Source: a bacterium | GTDB taxonomy: Bacteria > Elusimicrobiota > Elusimicrobia > UBA1565 > UBA9628 | Direction: 5' to 3' | NCBI GenBank assembly: GCA_021806745.1 | Contig: JAJZQS010000004.1 | Span: 1 to 49,503, forward strand | DNA: 49,503 nucleotides | In this document: piece after piece, positions 29,738 to 42,643 of the stretch | Position numbering within the stretch: position 1 is the first letter of the stretch | Layout: the number at the start of each line of letters is the position of its first letter | Notes under the pieces: model-generated | What the model was told of the DNA's origin: nothing | What the model saw: only the letters and a program-made list of their open reading frames with translations | Databases searched by the model: none | Program-made: the position numbers and the translations under genes

Positions 29738-30991
29738 TCAGCGCACCCCCGCTTTGGTCGCGATCTTGAAGAAATCGAGAGTCCGGCGCAGCGCGCGCCC
29801 CAGCGCGTCGACGTCGGACTCATCGTTGTAGACGTAGAAGCTCGCGCGCGCGGTGCCGCCGCACTGGAGTTTGCTCATCAACGGCTGGCAGCAGTGGTGG
29901 CCGACGCGCACGGCCACGCCCTCCAGGTCGAAGGTCGTGCCGACGTCGTGCGGGTGCAGGCCCGCGATGTTGAACGACACCACCCCCGAGCGCCGCGCCG
30001 GCTCGCGGGGCCCGAGCACGCGCACGGCGGGCTCGGCTTCCAGCATCGCGACCGCCCGCGCGGCCAGCGCCTCCTCGTGCGCGCGCACCGCGTCCAAGCC
30101 CAGCGCCGAAAGGTAGTCGAGCGCCGGTCCGAAGGCGACCGCGTCGGCGATGTTGGGCGTGCCCGCCTCGAATTTATACGGCAGTTCGTTCCAGGTCGCG
30201 CCGTCGAGCGTCACGCGCGAGATCATGTCTCCGCCGCCCAAGAACGGGTCCATCGCGTCGAGTATCTCCGCGCGCGCCCACAGCACGCCGATGCCGGTGG
30301 GGCCCAGCATCTTGTGCGCGGAAAACGCCACGAAGTCCGCGCCCCACGACGAAACGTCCAGGGCGCGGTGCGGAGCCCATTGGCAGGCGTCGACGAGCAC
30401 ATTCGCGCCGACGGCCTTGGCCGCACCGATCATGTCCGCGACCGGGTTGACGGTGCCCAGGGCGTTGGACACCGCGGTGAAGGCGACGAGCTTGGTCTTC
30501 GGTCCCAGCGTTGCGCGGAACTTGCCCATGTCGAGGGTGCCGTCGGGCTCCACCGGCGCGAAGCGCAGCGACACGCCGCGTTCGCGCGCGAGCATCTGCC
30601 AGGGGACCATGTTCGAATGGTGTTCCATCTCGGTCAGCGCGATCTCGTCTCCGGCTTTCAGGAACTTGCGGCCCCAAGCGTGCGCGACGAGATTGATCGA
30701 CTCGGTGGCATTGCGCGTGAAGATCACGGTCTCGGGTCTCGCCGCACCGATGAACGCCGCGGTCTTGCGCCGCGACGCCTCGACCATGTTCGTGGCTTCT
30801 TCCGACAGCGTGTGGACGCCGCGGTGGACGTTGGCGTTGTGGCGCTCGTAGAAATCGACGAGCGCGTCGATGACCGCGCGCGGCTTCTGGGTCGTGGCCG
30901 CGTTGTCGAGATAGACCAGCGGACGCCCGCGCACCAGGCGGCGCAGGATCGGGAAGTCCTCGCGCACTCGGGCCGCGTTCAACGCCGTCAC
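29738..30991 (-). CDS. sufS: Cysteine desulfurase SufS
   Basis: A PLP enzyme of 417 residues that takes sulfur from cysteine. LVYLDNAATTQKPRAVIDAL, NVHRGVHTLSEEAT, FTRNATESINLVA, EMEHHSNMVPWQ, the PLP lysine in FSAHKMLGPTGIGVL, and the persulfide cysteine in VRVGHHCCQPLM followed by ARASFYVYN define class II (SufS) desulfurases. The GTG at 30991 overlaps the sufD stop as GTGA. Confidence 0.97.
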   Translation of the reverse strand: MTALNAARVREDFPILRRLVRGRPLVYLDNAATTQKPRAVIDALVDFYERHNANVHRGVHTLSEEATNMVEASRRKTAAFIGAARPETVIFTRNATESINLVAHAWGRKFLKAGDEIALTEMEHHSNMVPWQMLARERGVSLRFAPVEPDGTLDMGKFRATLGPKTKLVAFTAVSNALGTVNPVADMIGAAKAVGANVLVDACQWAPHRALDVSSWGADFVAFSAHKMLGPTGIGVLWARAEILDAMDPFLGGGDMISRVTLDGATWNELPYKFEAGTPNIADAVAFGPALDYLSALGLDAVRAHEEALAARAVAMLEAEPAVRVLGPREPARRSGVVSFNIAGLHPHDVGTTFDLEGVAVRVGHHCCQPLMSKLQCGGTARASFYVYNDESDVDALGRALRRTLDFFKIATKAGVR

Positions 30992-32169
30992 GCGCGCGCC
31001 TCCCGCCCCTCGGGCATGCGCTCGCGCAGCGCCGCAGACAGAGCCTCGCGCAGCGACTCCTGGCCCACGCGCTCGATCATCTCGGCGCCAAACGCGTAGA
31101 CGAGCATGCGCCGCGCCTCGGCCTCGTCGACGCCGCGCGAGCGCAGGTAGAACAGCGACTCGGCCGACAGCCGCCCGATGGCGCCGCCGTGGCGGCAGGA
31201 CACGTCGTCGGCGAATATCCTGAACTCCGGGTCGGAGTGGACCCGCGCGGTCTCGCTGAGAATCAGGTTGCGGTTGTAGACCTGCGCGTCGGTCTTCTGC
31301 GCCCCGGGATGAACATGGATGAGCCCCTCGAAGACGAAACGAGAGGACTCGTCGAGTACGGCCTTGTGCAGGTGGCGCGTGCGCCCGCCGACGGCCGAGT
31401 GCTCGACGACCGCGTGCGCGTCGGCGACCTCGCCCGCGCGCAGCAGGCTCAGGCCGCCGAGCCCAAGTTGCGCTCCCTCCCCGGACAGCCGCGCGTGCAG
31501 GTCCTCGCGCGCGAACGCCCCGCCGAGCTGAAATAGAAAAGACTCGCAGCGCGCCCGCGCGCCGAGTTCGGCGTCGAGAGCGTAGGTGGTCCGACCCTGT
31601 GCCGCGTCGTGCAGGACCCTGTAGTGGACGAGTTCCGCGTCCTCATCAAGATCCGCGCGCGCGAACACATTCTTCCATGAGGGCGCCTCTCCGAAGGACA
31701 CGAACTCCTCGATCACTTCGGCGCGCGCGCCGCGTTCCAGGCGGATCATCACCCGCGCGTGGGAGATCTGCGCGCGGTCGGCCGCGTCGGCGACGTGGAC
31801 GATGTGGATCGGACGGTCGGCTCGGACTTTCGCCGCGACGGTGACGACGACGCCGTCACGCGCGCAGGCAAACGCCTGGTCGCCCAACCCGGCCGCCGCG
31901 GCCGGAGCGCCCCCGCGCGCCCCCCCTTCGCCGCGCCACGACTCCACGCGAATTCCCGCGGGCAGGTCCAACAGCGCGTGCGCGCTCTCCCAGCGGCCGT
32001 TGACGAGCGCGACGCGATGAAATCCCACCGGGCACAGAACGCGTCCTGCCAGCGGCGTCAGCGCGGCCGGGGGTGCCGCGGGCGCGAAGCGCGGGCGCGT
32101 GAGCGCGTCTTGCGGCGTGAAACGCCAGCCGGGACTGCGGGCGTCGGGCAGCACGGCGGACTCGCTCAT
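30988..32169 (-). CDS. sufD: Fe-S cluster assembly protein SufD
   Basis: A protein of 393 residues, SufB/SufD family. The C-terminal half is conserved ([91 protein letters not shown] in outline). The conserved His in CRHG, important in the SufB-SufD interface, is present. The N-terminal part is divergent and Ala-rich, as usual. It forms the SufBC2D scaffold. Overlaps sufC by 4 bases (ATGA). Confidence 0.95.
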   Translation of the reverse strand: MSESAVLPDARSPGWRFTPQDALTRPRFAPAAPPAALTPLAGRVLCPVGFHRVALVNGRWESAHALLDLPAGIRVESWRGEGGARGGAPAAAAGLGDQAFACARDGVVVTVAAKVRADRPIHIVHVADAADRAQISHARVMIRLERGARAEVIEEFVSFGEAPSWKNVFARADLDEDAELVHYRVLHDAAQGRTTYALDAELGARARCESFLFQLGGAFAREDLHARLSGEGAQLGLGGLSLLRAGEVADAHAVVEHSAVGGRTRHLHKAVLDESSRFVFEGLIHVHPGAQKTDAQVYNRNLILSETARVHSDPEFRIFADDVSCRHGGAIGRLSAESLFYLRSRGVDEAEARRMLVYAFGAEMIERVGQESLREALSAALRERMPEGREARA

Positions 32170-32917
32170 GCGGGCTGCCCCGCATCGATCCAGCCGTAGC
32201 CTTTCTTTTCCAGCTCCAGGGCCAGTTCCTTCCCCCCGGACTTGACGATGCGGCCTCCGGAGAGCACATGCACGAAGTCGGGCACGATGTAGTCGAGCAG
32301 GCGCTGATAGTGCGTGACCACGATGAACGCGCGCTCGGGGGAGCGCATCCTGTTGACGCCGGAGGCCACGATCTTGAGCGCGTCGATGTCGAGCCCCGAG
32401 TCGGTCTCGTCGAGGATCGCGAGCCTGGGTTCGAGCACGGCGAGCTGGAGGATCTCGTTGCGCTTCTTTTCGCCGCCCGAGAAGCCCTCGTTGACCGAGC
32501 GGCTCAGAAACGCCGGGTCCATCTCGACGGCCCGCGCCTTCTCCTTGATCAGTTTCAAGAACGGGCCGGCGTCAAGCTCCGGCTCGCCGCGATGCTTGGC
32601 GCGCGCGTTGTAGGCCGCCTTCAGGAAGTACTTGTTGGACACGCCCGGAATCTCGACCGGATACTGAAAGGCCAAAAAAACACCCTCTCGCGCGCGGATT
32701 TCCGGCGCCATCGCGAGAAGATCCTTGCCCATGTAGTCGACGCGGCCCTCGACGATCTCGTAGCCGGGACGCCCGGAAAGAATGTAGGACAGCGTACTCT
32801 TGCCCGAGCCGTTGGGTCCCATGATCGCGTGAACCTCCCCGGCCTTGACCTTCAGGGACAGGCCCTTGAGTATGGGCTTGTCGCCGACTTTCGCGTGCAG
32901 GTTTTCGATGTTCAACA

Positions 32918-32918
<1 letters not shown>
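32166..32918 (-). CDS. sufC: Fe-S assembly ATPase SufC
   Basis: A protein of 250 residues, ABC-type ATPase. Walker A is GPNGSGKST, the Q-loop region [19 protein letters not shown] is characteristic of SufC, the signature is [32 protein letters not shown] in outline with Walker B LAILDE, and the H-loop is [12 protein letters not shown]. It powers the SufBCD scaffold. The start codon shares bases with the sufB stop (TGATG). Confidence 0.97.
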
Positions 32919-34357
<1,439 letters not shown>

Positions 34358-34375
34358 CGTGTGAAGTCCTGAGGC

Positions 34376-34404
34376 AGTGTACCATTCCCGACGGTTTTAG
34401 TCAA
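34376..34404 (-). promoter_or_regulatory. Promoter of the suf operon
   Basis: On the minus strand TTGACT (34404-34399), a 17-nt spacer and TGG TACACT (hexamer 34381-34376) make a strong sigma70 promoter with extended -10. The start codon at 34357 is 18 nt beyond the -10, leaving a short leader with an AGGA ribosome site. An Rrf2 operator probably overlaps here, but no clear consensus is visible. Confidence 0.85.
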
Positions 34405-34417
34405 GAATGGCGCACCC

Positions 34418-34446
34418 TTGCCCTGCCGAGCGGACCATGTTACCAT
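34418..34446 (+). promoter_or_regulatory. Promoter of the zinc-ribbon membrane protein gene
   Basis: TTGCCC (34418-34423), a 17-nt spacer and TGT TACCAT (hexamer 34441-34446) end 6 nt before the GTG at 34453. The divergent suf promoter starts only ~13 bases upstream, so the two promoters are back to back. Confidence 0.7.
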
Positions 34447-34452
34447 GTGCCC

Positions 34453-35361
34453 GTGGACGAGACGACTCCGTGCCCCGGCTGCCGGACGCCGTTGAAACTT
34501 TCCGACACCGGATGCCCCATCTGTTTGCGCGGTCGGAGTCCCCAGGAAATCACTCGCGGCTACACCCGGGCGCGGGCCCTGGCGGCCGAACGAAAACGAC
34601 GGCCCTGGAAAATCTTGGCCCTCGTCGCCGCTTCGGTCGCGCTCGCGGCGGGGCTGAAGCGCTACGGTGGCACGATCTCCTCAGGGGTCGATTCCCTATC
34701 GCGGCGGGCCTCCAGGTTCTACCACGACAACTCCGACCCCACGGCTCTCGCCTCCGCGCCAACGGCATCCGCCTTTCAGAACCAGAGCGCGCCCGCAGCC
34801 GCTTCCTCGCTTGCGCCGCCTCCACCCGCCGCGCCGCTTGTCACCGCGCCCGCCGCGCCCGCCGCGCCAGCCGCGCCCGCCGCGCCCGCCGCGCCGCCTG
34901 TCGCCGCCGCGTCGGCACCGCGCGGTCCGAAAATCGACGCACCTGAACCAGCCCTGCCCGCCCCCCAAGAAAATTCCTGGGTTCTGCATGGACGGGTCTA
35001 CGACCTATCGTCTCGTAGCCCTCTGCCCAACGCCCGCCTGCAGATTATGCGCGGGGACGCCGTCATGCAGGTCGTCGACGCGAATGGCGACGGCTGGTAC
35101 TCGGTCCAATTGCCCCGCGTCAGCACCGATGGCGACGGCTACGCCTTGGAAGCAAGCTTCCCTGGTTACGCACGCGCGGCGCAATATGAGCGCGACATCC
35201 CCTACGCGCGCCTACCCGCCTCGCAGCGCCGGCGGCTGATCCAATCGGCGCGCGACGGCGACCTTCATCCCTCGCTGCTGGCCGACTCGCCCGGCGACCC
35301 GGGACTGCGCCGCGACGTATTCCTCTCGCCGCAGACCGACGCCTCCCCCGCGCATTTTTAG
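34453..35361 (+). CDS. Zinc-ribbon, single-pass membrane protein with carboxypeptidase-regulatory-like C-terminus
   Basis: A protein of 302 residues. The N-terminus has a four-Cys zinc ribbon (CPGCRTPLKLSDTGCPIC). A basic segment precedes one membrane helix (ILALVAASVALAAGL, ~50-65), so the ribbon is cytoplasmic. The outer part has an Ala-Pro repeat linker (~100-150), then a beta-rich domain (WVLHGRVYDLSSRSPLPNARLQIMRGD … VDANGDGWYSVQLP … LEASFPGY) that resembles carboxypeptidase regulatory-like folds. Function unknown. GTG at 34453 is chosen from the promoter; GTG at 34447 is two codons upstream. It lies 28 bases upstream of the M16 peptidase gene. Confidence 0.7.
   Translation: MDETTPCPGCRTPLKLSDTGCPICLRGRSPQEITRGYTRARALAAERKRRPWKILALVAASVALAAGLKRYGGTISSGVDSLSRRASRFYHDNSDPTALASAPTASAFQNQSAPAAASSLAPPPPAAPLVTAPAAPAAPAAPAAPAAPPVAAASAPRGPKIDAPEPALPAPQENSWVLHGRVYDLSSRSPLPNARLQIMRGDAVMQVVDANGDGWYSVQLPRVSTDGDGYALEASFPGYARAAQYERDIPYARLPASQRRRLIQSARDGDLHPSLLADSPGDPGLRRDVFLSPQTDASPAHF
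34846..34890 (+). repeat. Five tandem 9-bp units encoding Ala-Pro-Ala linker
   Basis: Five consecutive copies of the 9-mer GCGCCCGCC, the third with one change (C to A), encode the Ala-Ala-Pro linker of the zinc-ribbon membrane protein. Such tracts change length easily by slippage. Confidence 0.85.
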
Positions 35362-35364
35362 TAT
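35359..35364 (+). promoter_or_regulatory. Possible -10 box of the M16 peptidase gene
   Basis: TAGTAT straddles the stop of the upstream gene. Transcription would start near 35371, leaving a ~19-nt leader that contains GGAG 8 bases before the ATG. No -35 is evident, so this promoter is tentative. Confidence 0.35.
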
Positions 35365-35389
35365 CGTCTGCCGGCTTCGGAGAAAACCC

Positions 35390-38293
<2,904 letters not shown>

Positions 38294-38294
38294 G

Positions 38295-39056
38295 CTAGCG
38301 CGAAGGCGCTGCGGCCGGCACCGCCGCCTGCGCCGCGGCCTGGGCGGCTTGGTAGGCCACCGCGTCCGCTTGGTCGATTGCCGCGCCGACGGAGGCCTTC
38401 TGATCCGCCGGGACATCGGCCGCCTGCACCTGCTGCTGGACGGCGCCGAGCTGCTGGATCGCCCCGGCGATCGGATCGGCCCTCTCTCCAAGGGAGCCGA
38501 AATTGTAGACGGGGCCTGCGCCGCGCTCCATCATTTGGGAGCGGTCGCTGGAGCCGTAATGGACGATCGCCGCGACGCTGGAAGTCGCCGCGACCCGAGC
38601 CGGAAGCTTTGCCGGAAGCACCCCCGCCACCGGTCTGCGCGTGGGCGCCGCCGCGGCCGAGGCGACCGCAGACGACGCCGCGGAGCCTGCATCGGCCCCG
38701 GGTCCGCCGACGATGGGTCCAAGGCCGATCGCCTCCTTCGGAGCGCGCGGCTTCAAGCGCGCCCGGGCCGCCGCGACCGACGCCGCGGAAGGCGCGGCGG
38801 GAGCGGAGGCGGCCACCCCTCCATCGCGGAACTCCTCGGCCAGCAAAGGGGCGGGCGAAGATTGCGCGCCCGCGGCGGGCGCGCGGTGAAGCGCGACCGG
38901 CTGCGGCTCGGCCATGGGCCTGGCAAAGGCGATGTGCCCAGGCGCGCCGGCCGTCGCGACCGCGCGCGCGGACATCCAGTACGCGCCCGCGCCCACCACC
39001 ACCCCGAAGCCGAGAAGGCCCGACGCCGCCGCTTTCGCTCCGAATCCGGAACCCAT
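38295..39056 (-). CDS. Ala/Pro-rich membrane-anchored protein, unknown function
   Basis: A protein of 253 residues with a single N-terminal hydrophobic segment (AAASGLLGFGVVVGAGAYWM) that could be an uncleaved anchor. The rest is low-complexity, rich in Ala, Pro and Gly, with two more ordered parts (VAAIVHYGSSDRSQMMERGAGPVYNFGS and a Gln/Ala helix near the C-terminus). I do not recognise the family. ATG at 39056 is chosen over GTG at 39062 because GGGGG lies 5 bases upstream of the ATG. Confidence 0.6.
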   Translation of the reverse strand: MGSGFGAKAAASGLLGFGVVVGAGAYWMSARAVATAGAPGHIAFARPMAEPQPVALHRAPAAGAQSSPAPLLAEEFRDGGVAASAPAAPSAASVAAARARLKPRAPKEAIGLGPIVGGPGADAGSAASSAVASAAAAPTRRPVAGVLPAKLPARVAATSSVAAIVHYGSSDRSQMMERGAGPVYNFGSLGERADPIAGAIQQLGAVQQQVQAADVPADQKASVGAAIDQADAVAYQAAQAAAQAAVPAAAPSR

Positions 39057-39079
39057 AGGCACCCCCGAACGCCTAACGC

Positions 39080-39085
39080 AGTATA
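39080..39085 (-). promoter_or_regulatory. -10 box of the Ala-rich membrane protein gene
   Basis: TATACT on the minus strand ends 23 nt before the ATG at 39056. The short leader contains a G-rich ribosome site, so this is one of the leadered genes. No -35 is clear. Confidence 0.45.
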
Positions 39086-39126
39086 CCGTCGGCGCCGCGG
39101 CGCCGCCAGACCTTTTTGCCGATTTT

Positions 39127-40182
39127 TTACCGAGGCGCCGCCTGGGAGGACCACTCCCGCGACAGAGCGCGCAACCATTCGTCTTCCGGGAATATCTTCA
39201 AGGCCCCGTCCAAACGCCGGGCCGCCTCCTCGCGCCTCCCCAACGCGATCAAAGCGCGCAGGCCGTTGGCATGGAAGGCGCGCTCTCCGGGGTATTTCGC
39301 GGCGCCAAGACCGCACAACTGAGCGCACTCCTCGTATCTCTTCGTGCGCCCGTAGACCACCGACAGGCCCAGCCACGCGAAGTTTTCCCGACCACGCGCC
39401 AGCGCCCAATCGCACAGCGCCTCCGCCTCCCCGTACATCCGAAACTCGATTTGCGCGGCGAGCATCCGCTCAGGGAATCGGTCCGAGCCGTCCGATCCCA
39501 GAATCCGCAGGCGGCGCAGGATCTGCAGGAAATGGCGGCACGGCGTCCACGCCCACCCCTCGCCCAGCGGCAGGCGCACCAGGCGCCGCGCGTCCTCGGC
39601 GCGGATGCGGCCGGCCTCGGGCATGAACATCAACCGCGGCTCATCCTCGCCCGGCCAGCCCTTCAGGCGGCCGAACGAAAGTCGCACGCCCGCGGGAATG
39701 GTCAACTTCTCCACGGGCAGTTCGTAAAGCTCGGGCGCCTCGTCGGGCAGCCGACCTTCGGACAGGGCGAAGACCTCCGTCCACGACAGGTCCGTCGACA
39801 CACGCGCGTCCAGGTGCAGGCGGATGCCCGCGAAGCGGCGCACGCCGCGCAACAGGCCGAACACCTGCCCCGGCGCGTGCCCCATCCAAAGAAACTCCTT
39901 GTCCCGCGGCGCGCGCAGACCCCGCGCGGCCACGAAGTCCCGCACCCGATCGCGCGCCGGGAAAACGGGCACCCAGACGCCGCCGAGTTCCGCGTCGCGG
40001 TCGGCCCAGACCGGAAACGACGCCTGCGCGTGCGCGACCTTGCGCACCTCGCCCTGGGGCAGAGGATCGTCGACGGTCAGCAGGTAGGTCTCCGAACGCA
40101 GCAACTCCCGGAACAGCGCCGCGCGCGAGGCTCGCGGCGCGCGCGAGGCGGACTCGATGAGGCGTTCTAGGTTCTCGACCAT
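39127..40182 (-). CDS. SseB N-terminal-like and TPR-like protein
   Basis: A cytoplasmic protein of 351 residues. The first ~130 residues (LERLIESASRAPRASRAALFRELLRSETYLLT … VWVPVFPARDRVRDFVAA) resemble the SseB N-terminal domain. A middle section (VEKLTIPAGVRLSFGRLKGWPGEDEPRL) could be the SseB C-terminal-like part. The C-terminal ~100 residues contain TPR-like helix pairs (AEALCDWALARGRENFAWLGLSVVYGRTKRYEECAQLC, ERAFHANGLRALIALGRREEAARRLDGALKIFP). Function unknown; SseB itself is linked to serine sensitivity and type III secretion naming only. It has its own promoter. Confidence 0.65.
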   Translation of the reverse strand: MVENLERLIESASRAPRASRAALFRELLRSETYLLTVDDPLPQGEVRKVAHAQASFPVWADRDAELGGVWVPVFPARDRVRDFVAARGLRAPRDKEFLWMGHAPGQVFGLLRGVRRFAGIRLHLDARVSTDLSWTEVFALSEGRLPDEAPELYELPVEKLTIPAGVRLSFGRLKGWPGEDEPRLMFMPEAGRIRAEDARRLVRLPLGEGWAWTPCRHFLQILRRLRILGSDGSDRFPERMLAAQIEFRMYGEAEALCDWALARGRENFAWLGLSVVYGRTKRYEECAQLCGLGAAKYPGERAFHANGLRALIALGRREEAARRLDGALKIFPEDEWLRALSREWSSQAAPR

Positions 40183-40188
40183 GAGTCC

Positions 40189-40217
40189 AGCTTAGCCCCG
40201 ACCGCCGACAGCGTCAA
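40189..40217 (-). promoter_or_regulatory. Promoter of the SseB/TPR gene
   Basis: On the minus strand TTGACG (40217-40212), a 17-nt spacer and TAAGCT (40194-40189) end 6 nt before the ATG at 40182, a leaderless layout with a good -35. Confidence 0.7.
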
Positions 40218-40233
40218 GGCCCAGCCGGCGGCG

Positions 40234-41514
40234 TCAGCGCGCGGGGGCTCGGCTGCTGTCGCGCGTCTGCCCGCGGCCGCGCACGACGAACTTCTCGCAG
40301 GTCAGGCCCTCCAGCCCCACGGGGCCGCGCGCGTGCAACTTCTGCGTGCTGATGCCCATCTCCGCGCCGAGACCGAACTCACCGCCGTCGGTAAAGCGCG
40401 TCGACGCGTTCCAGTAGACCGCTCCGGCATCGACCTCGCGCAGAAAGCGCTCGGCCGCGCGGCGATCTCGGGTCACGATCGCTTCGGCCAGGCCCGAGCC
40501 GTGGCGGGCGATGTGGTCGATCGCCTCGTCAAGCGAATCGACGACCTTGATCGAAAGGATTTTGTCCAGATACTCGGCGTCCCAATCCGCCTCGCAGGCG
40601 GCCGACATCATGCCCGGCGCCGCCGCTCGCGAGCGCGGGCAGCCGCGCAACAGCACGCCCGCCGCGCGCAGGCGGCGGCTCAGCCGCGGCAGAAGCGCTC
40701 CCGCCGCGCTCCGGTGCACGAGAAGGGTCTCCATCGCGTTGCACACGCCGGGCCTCTCGGCCTTCGCGTTGAAGGCGATCTCCTCGGCCATCGCCGGGTC
40801 CGCGGCGCGGTCCGCGTACACATGGCAGAGCCCCTTGTCGTGGGCCAGCACCGGAATCAGCGACAGGCGTCTGACCGCGCGCGTGAGCTGCGGTCCGCCG
40901 CGCGGAACGACCAGGTCGATGTCGCCGTCCAGACGCAGCAGGCGGCGCACCTCGGCGCGATCGGTCGAATCGATGAAGCCGACCGCGCCCTCGGGCAGCC
41001 CCGCCGCGCGCAGGCCGGCGCGCAGGGCTCGCGCGATCAAGGCGTTGGTGCGTACCGCCTCGCGTCCGCCGCGAAGGATCGCGGCGTTGCCGGACTTAAG
41101 GCATAATCCCGCGGCGTCGGCGGTCACGCCGGGGCGGGATTCATAGATCACCGCGATCACACCCAGCGGCACCCTCATCTTGGAGATGACCAGGCCGTTG
41201 GGGCGGCGCGCGAACTCCCGCACCGCGCCCACCGGATCCGGGAGCCGCGACACGCGCTCAAGCCCCAGCGCCACGGCCTCCAGCCGCCGCGCGTCGAGCG
41301 TCAGGCGGTCGAGGAAGGCCGCCGTCTCGCCCCGCGCCCGCGCGGCGGCGACCTCCTCCCCATTGGCCGACAGCACCGCCGCCGCCGAGCGACGCAAGGC
41401 GGCCGCCATCTCGCGCAGGGCGCGGTTTTTGACCGACGTCGGGGCGCGAGACAATGTCCGGGAGGCCGCCCGGGCCGCGCGCGCCAGTGCCTCGACTTTC
41501 GATGATGTCTTCAT
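40234..41514 (-). CDS. proA: Gamma-glutamyl phosphate reductase
   Basis: A protein of 426 residues that reduces gamma-glutamyl phosphate to glutamate semialdehyde in proline synthesis. Family features: KNRALREMAAALR, VPLGVIAVIYESRPGVTADAAGLCLKSGNAAILRGG, DLVVPRGGPQL, VLAHDKGLCHVY, and the catalytic Cys in AERPGVCNAMETLLVH, followed by VDAGAVYWNASTRFTDGGEFGLGAEMGISTQKLHARGPVGLEGLT in outline. The ATG overlaps the proB stop as ATGA. A longer upstream frame is antisense-type and not used. Confidence 0.97.
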   Translation of the reverse strand: MKTSSKVEALARAARAASRTLSRAPTSVKNRALREMAAALRRSAAAVLSANGEEVAAARARGETAAFLDRLTLDARRLEAVALGLERVSRLPDPVGAVREFARRPNGLVISKMRVPLGVIAVIYESRPGVTADAAGLCLKSGNAAILRGGREAVRTNALIARALRAGLRAAGLPEGAVGFIDSTDRAEVRRLLRLDGDIDLVVPRGGPQLTRAVRRLSLIPVLAHDKGLCHVYADRAADPAMAEEIAFNAKAERPGVCNAMETLLVHRSAAGALLPRLSRRLRAAGVLLRGCPRSRAAAPGMMSAACEADWDAEYLDKILSIKVVDSLDEAIDHIARHGSGLAEAIVTRDRRAAERFLREVDAGAVYWNASTRFTDGGEFGLGAEMGISTQKLHARGPVGLEGLTCEKFVVRGRGQTRDSSRAPAR

Positions 41515-42605
41515 CTCGGCAAGATCGCCAAATGATCGCGGTGCACGACCTCGGGCCCGGCCGCACGCCCGAGAACACGCGGAATTTGAGCGCTGTGCAG
41601 CCCCGCGATGAGCTCCAGCTCCCGGGCCGCGTAGTTGACGCGCCCGCGCGCGAACTCGACGCCGCCCTCCACGAGGCTGACCGTCTCGCCCGCCTCGAAG
41701 CGCCCCGCCACGGCCCGCACGCCGGAGGCCAGCAGGCTCTTGCCTGCGCCGACCAAGGCCGCGCGCGCGCCGGCATCCACCAAGACGCGCCCGCGCGGCT
41801 GCGCCGCGAACGCCAACCATTGACGGCGCTGCGCCTGCCGCCGCGGCGCGGGCTCGAAAAGGGTGCCCACCGGACGGCCGGCCAGCGCGTCGGACAGCGC
41901 CCCGGGACGCGCTCCCGAAGCCACGACCGTCGCGACGCCGGAAGCCGCCGCCTGACGCGCGGCGCGGACCTTCGAGGCCATCCCGCCGCTGCCCCACGGT
42001 CCCGCGCCCTCGACGCGCGCGGGCAGTTCGCCGACGCGCACGCGGGCGACCAGCCGCGCGTCGGGGCGCGCGCGGGGGTCGTCGGTGTAGAGCCCCGCCT
42101 GATCGGTCAACAAAACCAGAAGCCGCGCGTCCACCAGTCCTGCGACCAGCGCCGCCAGTCCGTCGTTGTCGCCGAAGCGTATCTCCTCGACGGCGACGGT
42201 GTCGTTTTCGTTGACGATCGGCAGCGCGCCAAGACGCAGCAGCGTCAGCAAAGTCGCGCGCGCGTTCAGATAGCGCGCCCGGTCGCGCAAGTCCTCGCGC
42301 GTGAGCAGGACTTGGGCCGCCGCGATCGCGTGCGGCGCGAACGCCTCCTCCCACGCGCGCATCAGCCGGCTTTGTCCCACCGCGGCCGCGGCCTGCTTGT
42401 GCGCGGTGCTCGGCCGAAGCGGGAGCTTGAGCCGCCGCCGGCCCGCCAGGATCGCTCCCGACGACACCAGAACCACGGGATGGCCGTCGGCGCGCGCGCG
42501 CGCGATCTCCTCGGCCAGCCGCGACATCGTCGCCGCGTCCAACTCGCCGTCCGCGCCCGCCAGCGCCCCGGAACCGACCTTGACGACCGCTCGCGCGCCG
42601 CTCAT
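41511..42605 (-). CDS. proB: Glutamate 5-kinase
   Basis: A protein of 364 residues with the amino-acid kinase domain (VVKVGSGALAG, VVLVSSGAILAGRRRL, LPIVNENDTVAVEEIRFGDNDGLAALVAGLVDARLLVLLTDQAGLYTDDPR in outline, GSGGMASKVRAARQAAASG) followed by a C-terminal PUA domain (RGRVLVDAGARAALVGAGKSLLASGVRAVAGRFEAGETV in outline). It phosphorylates glutamate, the first and usually proline-inhibited step. ATG at 42605 is set by the kinase fold and the promoter; the frame is open further upstream only by chance. Confidence 0.97.
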   Translation of the reverse strand: MSGARAVVKVGSGALAGADGELDAATMSRLAEEIARARADGHPVVLVSSGAILAGRRRLKLPLRPSTAHKQAAAAVGQSRLMRAWEEAFAPHAIAAAQVLLTREDLRDRARYLNARATLLTLLRLGALPIVNENDTVAVEEIRFGDNDGLAALVAGLVDARLLVLLTDQAGLYTDDPRARPDARLVARVRVGELPARVEGAGPWGSGGMASKVRAARQAAASGVATVVASGARPGALSDALAGRPVGTLFEPAPRRQAQRRQWLAFAAQPRGRVLVDAGARAALVGAGKSLLASGVRAVAGRFEAGETVSLVEGGVEFARGRVNYAARELELIAGLHSAQIPRVLGRAAGPEVVHRDHLAILPR

Positions 42606-42613
42606 CGCGCGCC

Positions 42614-42643
42614 AGCGTAACAGCCCGCGGCCGCGCGCGTCAA
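42614..42643 (-). promoter_or_regulatory. Promoter of the proB-proA operon
   Basis: On the minus strand TTGACG (42643-42638), an 18-nt spacer and TGT TACGCT (hexamer 42619-42614) end 8 nt before the proB ATG. The -35 overlaps the stop of the preceding gene. Confidence 0.7.
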
